Assembly (NCBI RefSeq): GCF_000786105.1
Contig: NZ_JTEV01000034.1
Span: 1-41,817 of the forward strand
Length of the DNA stretch: 41,817 bases
Direction of reading: 5' to 3'
DNA from: Bdellovibrio sp. ArHS
GTDB taxonomy: Bacteria > Bdellovibrionota > Bdellovibrionia > Bdellovibrionales > Bdellovibrionaceae
Shown here: positions 33,064-40,655 of the stretch, piece after piece
Layout of the letters: every line of letters starts with the position of its first letter
How positions within the stretch are numbered: position 1 is the stretch's first letter
Program-made: the position numbers and the translations under genes
The notes under the pieces: model-generated
The model's database searches: none
Told to the model about the DNA's origin: nothing
What the model saw: the letters and a program-made list of their open reading frames with translations, nothing else

Positions 33064-33333
33064 TTAGATCTCGAAAGGAACTGGAGAAATTGCTTCAGCT
33101 CTGTGGAATGTGTCGTAAGCGTCTGAACCAGAAGGCAATAGCGCTAGGTTACGAGCTTTTTTAACGGCAGCAGCTACTTTCTTTTGTTGAGCTACTGATA
33201 GTTTAGAGATGCGAGATGGAGTGATTTTACCACCGTCACCGATGAAACGAGTCAAAGATGCTGGATCTTTATAATCGAATACGTGGTCGCCGGAGAATTC
33301 TTGACGGTATTTGCTACGAGTTGTCTTTTTCAT
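33064..33333 (-). CDS. rpsR: 30S ribosomal protein S18 (bS18)
   Basis: 89 residues. FDYKDPASLTRFIGDGGKITPSRISKLSVAQQKKVAAAVKKARNLALLP is the S18 core that binds 16S rRNA beside S6. It has no Cys residues, so it is the zinc-free form. In many bacteria rpsR lies between rpsF and rplI; here it stands alone, divergent from rpmB. It has GAGGAT upstream of ATG 33333. Confidence 0.96.
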   Translation of the reverse strand: MKKTTRSKYRQEFSGDHVFDYKDPASLTRFIGDGGKITPSRISKLSVAQQKKVAAAVKKARNLALLPSGSDAYDTFHRAEAISPVPFEI

Positions 33334-33468
33334 TACTATCCTCTTTATTAGATTTCCTGGTTAGCGAGTTAATGTGTGTACAAGAAAAAAGAGTTGCCAT
33401 CAAGTGTCTTTTTACTTTATATGGTTACTTCTTGTTTGCGGCGCCCCTATTTAATTTGAAGGATGGCG

Positions 33469-33497
33469 TTGACCCAGACTTGTAGCCAGACTGTATT
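33469..33497 (+). promoter_or_regulatory. promoter of rpmB-rplX
   Basis: TTGACC (33469-33474) and TGTATT (33492-33497) are 17 nt apart. The predicted start of transcription, near 33504, leaves a leader of only a few bases and falls at the end of the GAGGAG ribosome site. Confidence 0.45.
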
Positions 33498-33510
33498 AGA
33501 GGAGCTTCGT

Positions 33511-33798
33511 ATGAGTAAATGTGAAATTACTGGAAAAGGCCCTGTTGTAAAAAACTTGGTGTCTCACTCCAACATCAAAACTAAATCAACAGCTCAACCA
33601 AATGTTCAAAAAAAACGCATCTTTAGCCGTGTTTTGAACCAAATGGTGAGATTGCAAATTGCAACTAGCGCGATCCGTGACATGGAGCACATGGGCGGTT
33701 TCGACAACTTTATTCTTAATTCTGACGACGCTAAGCTTTCAAAAAGAGCTATGGCGGTTAAATTGAGAATCAAAAAGAAAATCTCTACTAAGAAGTAA
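33511..33798 (+). CDS. rpmB: 50S ribosomal protein L28 (bL28)
   Basis: 95 residues. MSKCEITGKGPVVKNLVSHSNIKTKSTAQPNVQKKRIF is the L28 opening (C-x-x-TGK.P..GN.VSH...TK....PN.Q). One Cys remains where zinc-binding forms have CxxC, so this is the zinc-independent type. GAGGAG precedes ATG 33511. It is followed 14 bases later by rplX in a short ribosomal operon. Confidence 0.95.
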   Translation: MSKCEITGKGPVVKNLVSHSNIKTKSTAQPNVQKKRIFSRVLNQMVRLQIATSAIRDMEHMGGFDNFILNSDDAKLSKRAMAVKLRIKKKISTKK

Positions 33799-33812
33799 TT
33801 AAGAGGCCGCAA

Positions 33813-34073
33813 ATGAAATTGAAAATCAAAAAAGGCGCAACTGTACAAGTTATCTCTGGATCTGACAAAGGTAAGAAGGGTTCAGTTTTGTCTGTAGACG
33901 CTAAAAACATGAAAATCCAAGTTCAAGGTGTGAAAGTACAAACACACTATGACAAAAAAGATGGTCTTTTGAAAAAAGAAGGCTTTATCGACTACTCAAA
34001 TGTGAAGTTGGTAGAAGCTGCTTCTAAAGAAAAGAAGACTTCTAAAAAAGCTACTAAGTCTAAATCAGCTTAG
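33813..34073 (+). CDS. rplX: 50S ribosomal protein L24 (uL24)
   Basis: 86 residues. The KOW motif occupies 1-30 (MKLKIKKGATVQVISGSDKGKKGSVLSVD), followed by VQGVKVQTHYDKKDG...GFIDYSNVKLV, matching the L24 core, which starts assembly of the large subunit. The tail is a Lys/Ser/Thr-rich extension. It is shorter than typical L24 (about 100). L24 is normally encoded in the S10/spc cluster; here it is paired with L28, so it is either relocated or a second copy, which this window cannot decide. Confidence 0.9.
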   Translation: MKLKIKKGATVQVISGSDKGKKGSVLSVDAKNMKIQVQGVKVQTHYDKKDGLLKKEGFIDYSNVKLVEAASKEKKTSKKATKSKSA

Positions 34074-34084
34074 TCATCTCTGAA

Positions 34085-34133
34085 GGTGCTGTCGTCCTGA
34101 CAGCACCCTGGCTTTGCCTGGCGGCAAAGTTTT
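34085..34133 (+). terminator. tandem stem-loops ending rpmB-rplX
   Basis: GGTGCTGTC/GACAGCACC (34085-34093 with 34099-34107) is followed by CTTTGCC/GGCAAAG (34112-34118 with 34123-34129) and four T. The second stem is the likely terminator. Confidence 0.65.
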
Positions 34134-34206
34134 CCTAAGACAAAGTCTAAATTTGGTCCTTACGAAGATCTCTTCGTTTTAGTATCCCTTTGAGCTGCGT
34201 AAAATC

Positions 34207-34243
34207 AAAGTTGGGTTTAGCAGTATGTTTTAACCTAAACTTT
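34207..34243 (+). promoter_or_regulatory. imperfect inverted repeat in the leader of the 34260 gene
   Basis: AAAGTT (34207-34212) pairs with AACTTT (34238-34243), and GGTT (34214-34217) with AACC (34232-34235). It may be an operator or a leader hairpin and lies just ahead of the ribosome site. Confidence 0.35.
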
Positions 34244-34259
34244 CAAAGAGGAGAGCAGC

Positions 34260-34610
34260 TTGAAAAGAGACCAAATCTCAGCACTAAGAAGCAAACTAGC
34301 ACTGTTCTCGGCAACGACAATCGTTCTTTTTTTCACGTCGTTGGCGATCGCAGATCTTGGTGATTCTTTGGTATTGTGCAAGCACAATAAAACGGTTCGC
34401 ACGTTGCGTGTGGAAATGGGCGATGATTCAAAATGCCGCGCGATTTACACGAAGCAGGGTGTGGACGAAACGATTGGTTCAGGGCTCAATCCGAACTCTT
34501 GCGTTGAATTCGTATCAAATGTTCGTAAGAATCTTGAAGAAGCAAAATGGAATTGCCGCGAGGTCAAAGAGGCCCGCACTTCCAATGTTCTTATCGATTC
34601 TGCGGAGTAA
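34260..34610 (+). CDS. small exported protein of unknown family
   Basis: 116 residues from TTG 34260 with AGAGGAG nine bases upstream. An extended signal peptide (KLALFSATTIVLFFTSLAIA) precedes a mature domain of about 80 residues with four Cys (VLCKH, SKCRAIY, NSCVEF, WNCREV) that may form two disulphides. It is separated from the nitrilase-family gene by only 3 bases, suggesting co-transcription. Function unknown. Confidence 0.75.
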   Translation: MKRDQISALRSKLALFSATTIVLFFTSLAIADLGDSLVLCKHNKTVRTLRVEMGDDSKCRAIYTKQGVDETIGSGLNPNSCVEFVSNVRKNLEEAKWNCREVKEARTSNVLIDSAE

Positions 34611-34613
34611 AAA

Positions 34614-35450
34614 ATGACTTCTTCTCCTGAGTTGGTGGTCGCAGCCGTGCAGATGACATCGATTGACGATGTCGACGCCAATCTTATGCAGATGGAAGCT
34701 CTTCTGGAAGAAGCCTTCCAAAATTCTCAACCGCGTCTGGTATGCTTCCCTGAAAACTGCCTTTACTTGCGACTGGTCGAAGGAGAAAAAATCGAGGGCT
34801 TTGCGCTGGACCATTCGGCCTTAAAAGCTCTCGCAGAATCGGCAAAAAAGTATAATACCTTTTTGCATCTAGGATCGGTTCCTCTTTTTGTTGAGGGTCA
34901 TCTTTATAACTCGTCGGTGTTGATTACCCCTCTGGGGGAAATTCGCGCCACTTATCAAAAACTTCATCTTTTCGATATCCAACTGGAAGGCCAAAAGCCT
35001 CTGCGCGAGTCTGATGTTTTCCGTCATGGACAGCGTCCCAATATTTTGGAAGTTGACGGTTGGAGGATCGGCGAGGCCATCTGTTATGACGTGCGCTTTG
35101 CCGAACTTTTTTCTCAGTACGCGCGAAAAGAAGTCGATGTTATTTTGCTCCCGGCGGCTTTCCTGGTTAAAACCGGTGAGGCGCATTGGGAAATTCTTTT
35201 GCGAGCCAGAGCGATTGAGAATCAATCTTATGTGGTCGCTGCAGCACAAGGTGGCACTCATACGGGGACTCGTGGCGGTACACGTGAAACTTACGGTCAT
35301 TCTTTGATGATTGACCCTTGGGGCGGCGTCATCGGACAAGTCGAAAAGCGGGCTCCGGGTGTGGTGCTTGCGACGTTTACGAAAGAGCGCATCGAAAAGG
35401 TGCGGGCTCAGATCCCGATGAAATTTCATCGCCGTCTGCCGGTAGGCTAA
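34614..35450 (+). CDS. carbon-nitrogen hydrolase (nitrilase superfamily, Nit-like amidase)
   Basis: 278 residues. The Glu-Lys-Cys catalytic triad is visible: Glu 47 in CFPEN, Lys 116 in YQKLHLFD, and Cys 157 in EAICYDVRF. YQKLHLFD and CYDVRFAEL are the forms seen in the Nit1/YbeM branch, whose known members hydrolyse deaminated glutathione as a metabolite-repair step. ATG 34614 has no strong ribosome site, but it follows the upstream stop at once, so coupling is likely. The repair role is a family inference. Confidence 0.9.
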   Translation: MTSSPELVVAAVQMTSIDDVDANLMQMEALLEEAFQNSQPRLVCFPENCLYLRLVEGEKIEGFALDHSALKALAESAKKYNTFLHLGSVPLFVEGHLYNSSVLITPLGEIRATYQKLHLFDIQLEGQKPLRESDVFRHGQRPNILEVDGWRIGEAICYDVRFAELFSQYARKEVDVILLPAAFLVKTGEAHWEILLRARAIENQSYVVAAAQGGTHTGTRGGTRETYGHSLMIDPWGGVIGQVEKRAPGVVLATFTKERIEKVRAQIPMKFHRRLPVG

Positions 35451-35486
35451 GAGTTGCCTAAACTCTAGAAATCTTGCACTATTTCA

Positions 35487-35529
35487 ATGACAATTTTCTC
35501 AATTAGCTTTTAATATGCGCTTAAAGCGC
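35487..35529 (+). promoter_or_regulatory. promoter with palindrome at the start site
   Basis: ATGACA (35487-35492) and TAATAT (35511-35516), spacer 18, precede the inverted repeat GCGCTT-A-AAGCGC (35517-35529), which covers the expected transcription start. Confidence 0.4.
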
Positions 35530-35548
35530 GCTAACAGGGAGCTGGACT

Positions 35549-35797
35549 ATGATCCGAGTTTTCTTAGTTTTATTGCTGCTCACGTCTTTGACGGGTTTCC
35601 AAACCTTTGCTCAGGAAAGCTCTGCGGAGTCTCAGTATGATGAAGCCCGCGAAGCCGAAATTGCTCAGAAGGCCAAGAAACGCATTTATCCGGGTGGCCG
35701 CGATGAAGAAGACCTCAAAGTCCAAAGCCAGCTTACGACACCTGTTCGCAAGTTGTCGCCGCAAGCTGAAGTGAAAGAAGAAGCGACAGAGGAATAA
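35549..35797 (+). CDS. small exported acidic/basic protein
   Basis: 82 residues. A signal peptide (VFLVLLLLTSLTGFQTFA-Q) leaves a mature protein of about 60 highly charged residues (YDEAREAEIAQKAKKRIYPGGRDEEDLK) with no hydrophobic core and no Cys, likely disordered or a helical partner-binding peptide. GGGAG precedes ATG 35549. Function unknown. Confidence 0.7.
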   Translation: MIRVFLVLLLLTSLTGFQTFAQESSAESQYDEAREAEIAQKAKKRIYPGGRDEEDLKVQSQLTTPVRKLSPQAEVKEEATEE

Positions 35798-35861
35798 GGC
35801 CCGCGACAGCCGATGAGCTGAGCGCATTTGATTTTTTGTTTTGAAATTTTTTGGAGTATCT

Positions 35862-37598
35862 ATGTCAATCTATACTGAACTACCGGAAGGCGTAACTCGC
35901 GAAACTATGGACGTTGACGTTTTGATCGTCGGCGGCGGAGCTGCGGGTCTGTCTTGCGCACTTCATCTACAAAACCAAATTCAAAAACACAATGAAGACG
36001 TTTCCGCGGGTCGCAAACAAGGCGAACAGATTCCAGATCAAATGATCGTGGTTCTGGAAAAAGCTTCTGAAATCGGCGCTCACAGTTTTTCTGGAGCGGT
36101 TCTGAACCCCAAAGCGTTGAGTGAACTTATTCCCAACTTCAAAGACGAAGGCTGCCCGATTGATTCGGAAGTGAAGAAGGATGCGGTTTATTATCTGGGT
36201 TCTGATTTTTCGTTCAAACTTCCGATCACGCCTCCGCCATTTCACAATGAAGGCAACTACATCATTTCGTTAAGCAAGTTCAATCGTTGGTTGGCAACGA
36301 AATGTGAAGAAAAAGGTATCAATATCTTCCCGGGCTTTGCGGCCGTGGAAGCGCTTTATGAAGGCAATAAAATTGTCGGTGTTCGCACCGGCGATAAAGG
36401 CCGCGATAAGAATGGCAAACCCAAAGTGAATTTTGAACCGGGTCTGATTTTAAAATCTAAAGTCACGATCTTCGCAGAAGGAACTCGCGGATCCTTGTTC
36501 AAACAAGTGGAAAAGAAACTGAACCTTCGCGCTGGAAAAAATCCTGACGTTTATGAAGAGGGTGTTAAAGAGGTTATCCAGATGCCTGCCGGAACGGTTG
36601 AAGCAGGTCAGGTGATTCATACCTTGGGCTTCCCTCTTTCCAAATCTATCGGTGGAACTTTCATTTACACTCTTCCAGGCGATAAAATTATTGTCGGTCT
36701 TGTGGCGTACCTTGATTCCGAGGATCCTTTGTTGGACCCACATCGCGAATTGCAAAAATTGAAAACTCATCCGTTCCTGCAAGACATGCTTAGAGGCGGC
36801 AAAGTGATCGCCTATGGTGGTAAGACATTGCCTGCGGGTGGTTGGTATTCCATGCCAAAACTTTATGGTGATGGCTTCATGGTTTGTGGTGATTCTGCCA
36901 GCATGGTGGATGTGCAAAAGCTGAAGGGCATCCATTTGGCGATGAAGTCGGGCATGCAAGCCGCGGACACAATCCTTGAAGGTTTGACGAAGGGCGCAGA
37001 GTTCTCTGAGTCCGTCACTCAAGGTTATGAAAAGCGCGTTGAATCCAGTTATGTGAAAGATGATCTTTACCGGGTTCGTAACTTCCATCAAACCCTGAGC
37101 AAAGGCATGTTTTCTTCAATGCCTCTATTGGCTTTGCAAGAGATCACTGGCGGCCGGGGGCTTCAGGACTTCATGAAGATCGAGCATATCGACGCTGACA
37201 CAACTGAAAAGGTGATCGATGTTTGGGGTCCCTATGGCTTGGATCATGAAGATAACAAGCTGCCCAAGCCCGATGGCCAGCTTTTCTTCGACAAGCTTTC
37301 CAGCGTGTATTTGACGGGGACCATGCATGATGAGGACTCTCCGAACCATTTGATTCTTAAGGACGGCGATATCTGCCGTACGGTATGTGAGCCGCAGTAT
37401 AAATCACCTTGTAATCATTTCTGTCCCGCTTCGGTCTATGAGATGGTGCCATCCACAGTTGAGGCAGGTAAGAAGGACTTACAAATTAATTATACGAACT
37501 GTATTCACTGTAAAACTTGTGATATTAAGTGCCCATTCGAAAACATCGAGTGGACCGTTCCTGAAGGGGGCGGGGGACCACAATATCGCGAAACATGA
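35862..37598 (+). CDS. electron-transfer flavoprotein-ubiquinone oxidoreductase
   Basis: 578 residues. Passes electrons from ETF, loaded by acyl-CoA and amino-acid dehydrogenases, to the quinone pool. The N-terminal FAD loop is VDVLIVGGGAAGLSCALHL. The middle has the typical GAHSFSGAVLNPKAL and FVCGDSASMVDVQKLKGIHLAMKSG-type FAD/quinone segments (MVCGDSASMV). The C-terminal 4Fe-4S site is formed by CxxC residues in NCIHCKTCDIKCP, with the ending EWTVPEGGGGPQY. It has all domains of the family. TTGGAG precedes ATG 35862; the longer TTG frame from 35841 is less likely. Confidence 0.95.
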   Translation: MSIYTELPEGVTRETMDVDVLIVGGGAAGLSCALHLQNQIQKHNEDVSAGRKQGEQIPDQMIVVLEKASEIGAHSFSGAVLNPKALSELIPNFKDEGCPIDSEVKKDAVYYLGSDFSFKLPITPPPFHNEGNYIISLSKFNRWLATKCEEKGINIFPGFAAVEALYEGNKIVGVRTGDKGRDKNGKPKVNFEPGLILKSKVTIFAEGTRGSLFKQVEKKLNLRAGKNPDVYEEGVKEVIQMPAGTVEAGQVIHTLGFPLSKSIGGTFIYTLPGDKIIVGLVAYLDSEDPLLDPHRELQKLKTHPFLQDMLRGGKVIAYGGKTLPAGGWYSMPKLYGDGFMVCGDSASMVDVQKLKGIHLAMKSGMQAADTILEGLTKGAEFSESVTQGYEKRVESSYVKDDLYRVRNFHQTLSKGMFSSMPLLALQEITGGRGLQDFMKIEHIDADTTEKVIDVWGPYGLDHEDNKLPKPDGQLFFDKLSSVYLTGTMHDEDSPNHLILKDGDICRTVCEPQYKSPCNHFCPASVYEMVPSTVEAGKKDLQINYTNCIHCKTCDIKCPFENIEWTVPEGGGGPQYRET

Positions 37599-37660
37599 CC
37601 AACAGGTCGCCTAGCGGAAGGCCCTTCAGGGCCTGACGCCGAAGCAGCGGTATTTAGATG

Positions 37661-37688
37661 GAAACCTAGCGAGGGACTAGGTTTCTTT
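37661..37688 (+). terminator. intrinsic terminator after ETF-QO
   Basis: GAAACCTAG (37661-37669) pairs with CTAGGTTTC (37677-37685), followed by TTT. A separate GGCCC-TTCA-GGGCC hairpin lies at 37620-37633. Confidence 0.75.
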
Positions 37689-37710
37689 AACCAACGGAAA
37701 GGAACCGTTT

Positions 37711-38835
37711 ATGCCTCAATTTTTTGCCTCTACAGCCCGTGGCCTCGTTGAACCTCTTGAGCAAGAGTTAAAAGATCTTGGTCTTCAAGTGACTGGAAAA
37801 TACATCGGGGGCGTTTTCTTCGAAAGCAATTGGGAAGGTTGTTATAAAGCCAATCTTCAATCTCGCTTAGCGAGCCGTATTTTGAAACCCGTTTTGGATT
37901 TCACCGCTTACCAACCTGAAGAATTGTACAATCAGATTCTACGTCACGATTTCACCAAGTATATTAAACCGACACAGACTATTTCAATCGATGCCAGCGT
38001 TTCTGATTCGAAAATGCGCGATCAACGTTTTGTGGCGATGAAGGTGAAAGATGCTATCGTCGATCAATTCCGTGAAAAATTCGGAGTTCGCCCGGATGTT
38101 GACAATGAAAACCCGGCTTTAAGAATTCACGTGCGTGCGATTAAAAATAAATTCAACATTGCCATCGATACGTCTGGCGACAGCTTGTTTAAGCGTGGCT
38201 ATCGTAAAGAGGTGGGCGACGCTCCTTTGAAGGAAAACTTGGCGGCGGGACTTATTAAGGTTGCAGAATGGGATCAAAAAACACCGATCATCGATTTGAT
38301 GTGTGGCTCTGGAACCTTTTTGATCGAAGCGGCGATGATGGCTTTGAATATCGCTCCCGGTTTGAACCGTGTCCGTTTCGGTTTCCAAAACTGGTTGAAT
38401 TACGACAAAGAAGTCTGGGAAAAAGTGGTGCAAGAGGCGATGGATGCGGAAAAGGAAGAGCTTGATTTCAAGTTCTACGGCTACGACATCGACAATCGCG
38501 TGATTAAAAATGCCAAAGACAACGCCAAACGAGCTGGTGTCGACCAAGTCATCGAGTTCAAAAAAGAATCGGTAGCGACAGTAGAACCCCCTGTTGAAAA
38601 GGGTTTGATTATCGTCAATCCTCCTTATGGAGCGCGTATCGGGGATGAAGACAATCTTCGTGACGTGTATCGTGACCTCAGTTTTACCTTGAAACATCGG
38701 TTTAAGGGCTGGGATGCGTGGGTGCTTTCGGGGAACAAAGATCTGATTTCGGACTTAAAGCTGAAGTCGACGAAGAAGCACTTTGTTTTTAACGGCAACA
38801 TCGAGTGCCGTTTCCTTAAGTACAGCATGTTCTAG
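37711..38835 (+). CDS. THUMP-domain rRNA guanine-N2 methyltransferase (RlmL N-terminal/YpsC-like)
   Basis: 374 residues. Residues about 1-155 form the ferredoxin-like and THUMP RNA-binding part (MPQFFASTARGLVEPLEQEL...RIHVRAIKNKFNIAIDTSGDSLFKRGYR). The Rossmann methyltransferase has the SAM loop DLMCGSGT at 195-202, GYDIDNRVI near 257, and the N6/N2-type motif NPPYG at 303-307. This matches the single-domain RlmL-type enzymes that make m2G in 23S rRNA helix 74; the E. coli protein carries an additional RlmK domain missing here. Target is inferred from family. GGAAAGGA precedes ATG. Confidence 0.9.
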   Translation: MPQFFASTARGLVEPLEQELKDLGLQVTGKYIGGVFFESNWEGCYKANLQSRLASRILKPVLDFTAYQPEELYNQILRHDFTKYIKPTQTISIDASVSDSKMRDQRFVAMKVKDAIVDQFREKFGVRPDVDNENPALRIHVRAIKNKFNIAIDTSGDSLFKRGYRKEVGDAPLKENLAAGLIKVAEWDQKTPIIDLMCGSGTFLIEAAMMALNIAPGLNRVRFGFQNWLNYDKEVWEKVVQEAMDAEKEELDFKFYGYDIDNRVIKNAKDNAKRAGVDQVIEFKKESVATVEPPVEKGLIIVNPPYGARIGDEDNLRDVYRDLSFTLKHRFKGWDAWVLSGNKDLISDLKLKSTKKHFVFNGNIECRFLKYSMF

Positions 38836-38860
38836 TTTTTCGAAGGCGGAGGGGGCTTTT

Positions 38861-39238
38861 ATGAAATCACTTGCTATATTTTTGTTCGCACTACCGGGTA
38901 TCTGCCAAGCGGCGATGCCGGTTCTGGAATATAAAAGCCTTCACTGTCGTTACTACGAAAATGAAAAGCTTGTGAAAGAGCAGTCTGCCGCCTTTATGAC
39001 TTTGATTATTGAGGACAGCATCGGCCGTTTTGTGCAAATGCAGTTCGGCGATGAGACAAAAAAGATCCAATATCAAATTCTGGTCGAAGACGATATCAAG
39101 TCAAAAGACAGTGTTTTGATTTTGCAGAATCTCATGATTGATTCTTTGGAAAGTTCTTCAGAGCTTTCTGGAAAAGAAGTAAGCTGGGTTCGTATCGCTC
39201 AAGGCACACACAGTGTCTCGTGCGATTTGAAGCCATGA
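38861..39238 (+). CDS. small exported protein
   Basis: 125 residues. The signal peptide ends at ICQA-A. The mature part alternates strands (VLEYKSLHCRYY, AFMTLIIEDS, RFVQMQFGD, YQILVEDD) and has Cys near both ends (LHCRY, VSCDLK) that may bond. It looks like a small beta-sandwich or barrel of the periplasm. It has an excellent ribosome site (GGAGG) and overlaps the Mut7-C gene by four bases. Family unknown. Confidence 0.75.
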   Translation: MKSLAIFLFALPGICQAAMPVLEYKSLHCRYYENEKLVKEQSAAFMTLIIEDSIGRFVQMQFGDETKKIQYQILVEDDIKSKDSVLILQNLMIDSLESSSELSGKEVSWVRIAQGTHSVSCDLKP

Positions 39239-39711
39239 ATGAAAAACCTGCCTTTTTAGTCGATGAAAATTTATTGGGGTTGGTGCGCTGGTTGCGCATG
39301 ATGGGATTTGATACGGCGAGCTTCAAATCTTTGGCTGACGATGAGCTTCTAAAAATCGCGACCCACCAAAAGCGGATTCTCTTAACAAGGGACCGCCTTT
39401 TTTTTGCCCGTTTGCCGAAAAACAAGGGTTACTTCGTAGTCAGCGAAGATCCTGAAGCCCAACTGCGAGAAGTTCTAAAAAATCTGCACATTATCCCGGA
39501 CGATCAGGCACTTTCCCGGTGTTTTATCTGTAATACGCCCATAGAAAAAGTGGACCGCGAACAGATCAAAGACAAAGTGGACGGCAAAACCTATGCTTTG
39601 TATGAAACCTTCTATTGGTGTCCCCATTGCCAGAAGGTGTACTGGGAGGGCTCGCATTTCTCTAAAATGTTGAATAAAGTTGAAGAAATCCGCAGGGCTT
39701 GTAAATCCTAG
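39235..39711 (+). CDS. Mut7-C RNase domain protein with zinc ribbon
   Basis: 158 residues. FLVDENLLGLVRWLRMMGFDTASF...DDELLKIATHQKRILLTRDRLFFARL is the Mut7-C (PF01927) PIN-like nuclease core, with acidic residues Asp 9, Glu 10 and Asp in LTRDR as likely metal ligands. The C-terminal third is a zinc ribbon with CFIC and CPHC pairs, as usual in this family. Probably a cytoplasmic ribonuclease; substrate unknown. ATG 39235 overlaps the stop of the exported protein gene (ATGA). Confidence 0.85.
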   Translation: MNEKPAFLVDENLLGLVRWLRMMGFDTASFKSLADDELLKIATHQKRILLTRDRLFFARLPKNKGYFVVSEDPEAQLREVLKNLHIIPDDQALSRCFICNTPIEKVDREQIKDKVDGKTYALYETFYWCPHCQKVYWEGSHFSKMLNKVEEIRRACKS

Positions 39712-39785
39712 TGTCTAAAAAAATGACAGCGGTGATTTTCCGTAAAGAATGTTAAAGTGCCGCAGATAAAAATTGAGGGGATCGT

Positions 39786-40184
39786 ATGAAGTCGTTGTTA
39801 GTCATGGCGATGTGGGTGCTGGTCAGTTTCTGGGGCTTGCCGTCTCAGGCTCAGGACATGGATGCCATACCAGGGGCCGCCGTCTATGAAAATGAAAGCC
39901 GAATCACTCTTCTTATTTATGGCTATCAGGTCGAATCAATCGAGCAAATTCATGAAATCTTCGCACAGGCTTTCAAATTACCTCAGTCCTATGGCGGAAA
40001 TCTTGATGCTCTTTATGATGTGCTCACAGATCCATCGGTTCTTAAAAAGAATTGGGATATTACGATCATTTCCGGCGCGGAGTTAAGAGTGAATATTGGG
40101 GACGAAAAGGTCGACGCTCTTTTAGATGTTCTTAATGAGGCGGCCGCGCAGGACCCGACGAACTCGGTGAGCTGGTGGAATTGA
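39786..40184 (+). CDS. barstar-like ribonuclease-inhibitor protein with signal peptide
   Basis: 132 residues. The first 23 residues form a signal peptide (MKSLLVMAMWVLVSFWGLPSQAQ). The rest matches the barstar fold: ITLLIYG..VESIEQIHEIFAQAF, then YGGNLDALYDVLTD at 69-82, which corresponds to barstar's YGENLDALWDCL. The Asp residues that plug barnase's active site (35 and 39) are present as Asp 74 and Asp 78; Trp 38 is Tyr 77. Classical barstars stay in the cytoplasm to block a toxic RNase, so the export signal is unusual. No barnase-like gene is adjacent. GAGGGGAT precedes ATG. Confidence 0.82.
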   Translation: MKSLLVMAMWVLVSFWGLPSQAQDMDAIPGAAVYENESRITLLIYGYQVESIEQIHEIFAQAFKLPQSYGGNLDALYDVLTDPSVLKKNWDITIISGAELRVNIGDEKVDALLDVLNEAAAQDPTNSVSWWN

Positions 40185-40221
40185 GCTTTTAAGGGAAAAC
40201 CGTGCAAATGTTCTCTCAATA

Positions 40222-40258
40222 AAAAAGCCTTTGGTGAGGACCAAAGGCTTTTTGTTTT
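40222..40258. terminator. bidirectional terminator
   Basis: AAAAAGCCTTTGGT (40222-40235) pairs with ACCAAAGGCTTTTT (40240-40253) around GAGG and is followed by more T. It separates the convergent barstar-like gene and the membrane protein gene. Confidence 0.92.
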
Positions 40259-40277
40259 TTCGATTTACGCAAGGAAA

Positions 40278-40643
40278 CTAAAATGGTTTCGTGATTGCGA
40301 TATAGGCTGCAGAGCCACCTAAAATCCAAAGCAGGATCGCCACGGGCCAACCGAAGTTGCCTTTTCTTTTAACCAAAGAAATCGCCACTCCCAGAAGAAG
40401 CCAGATTCCAATTTTCGCTTGCACCCATGTTGGAAGTCCTTGAACCATTCCCAAGCGCGCGGCCATGCCGAAGCCGCTGACTAAAACGAAAAGCAGACCG
40501 ATGCCGTGTGTGGCATAGGCCATGATGCGGGCGCCTTTAGTCAAAGTGAGTTTTGCAAACGCTGGAATCAGAAGTCCTCCGAAACCAAAAAACATGATCA
40601 TGAAGCCCAGCATGTGCAGGACTTTATAAAACTGATAGGACAT
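40278..40643 (-). CDS. small four-helix membrane protein
   Basis: 121 residues with four membrane helices at about 7-28, 40-62, 74-90 and 97-115. His residues at positions 10 (VLHMLGFMIMF) and about 46 (ATHGIGLLFVL) lie within helices, as in small haem- or copper-associated membrane proteins and SirB-type proteins, but the family is not certain. It has AAGGAGAC before ATG 40643 and lies 12 bases downstream of lpxD, so it is probably co-transcribed with it. Confidence 0.7.
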   Translation of the reverse strand: MSYQFYKVLHMLGFMIMFFGFGGLLIPAFAKLTLTKGARIMAYATHGIGLLFVLVSGFGMAARLGMVQGLPTWVQAKIGIWLLLGVAISLVKRKGNFGWPVAILLWILGGSAAYIAITKPF

Positions 40644-40655
40644 TGATGTGTCTCC

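Noticed and set aside
33334-33510. Zur box between rpsR and rpmB
   Set aside because: No A/T-rich palindrome of the Zur type is visible in this gap.
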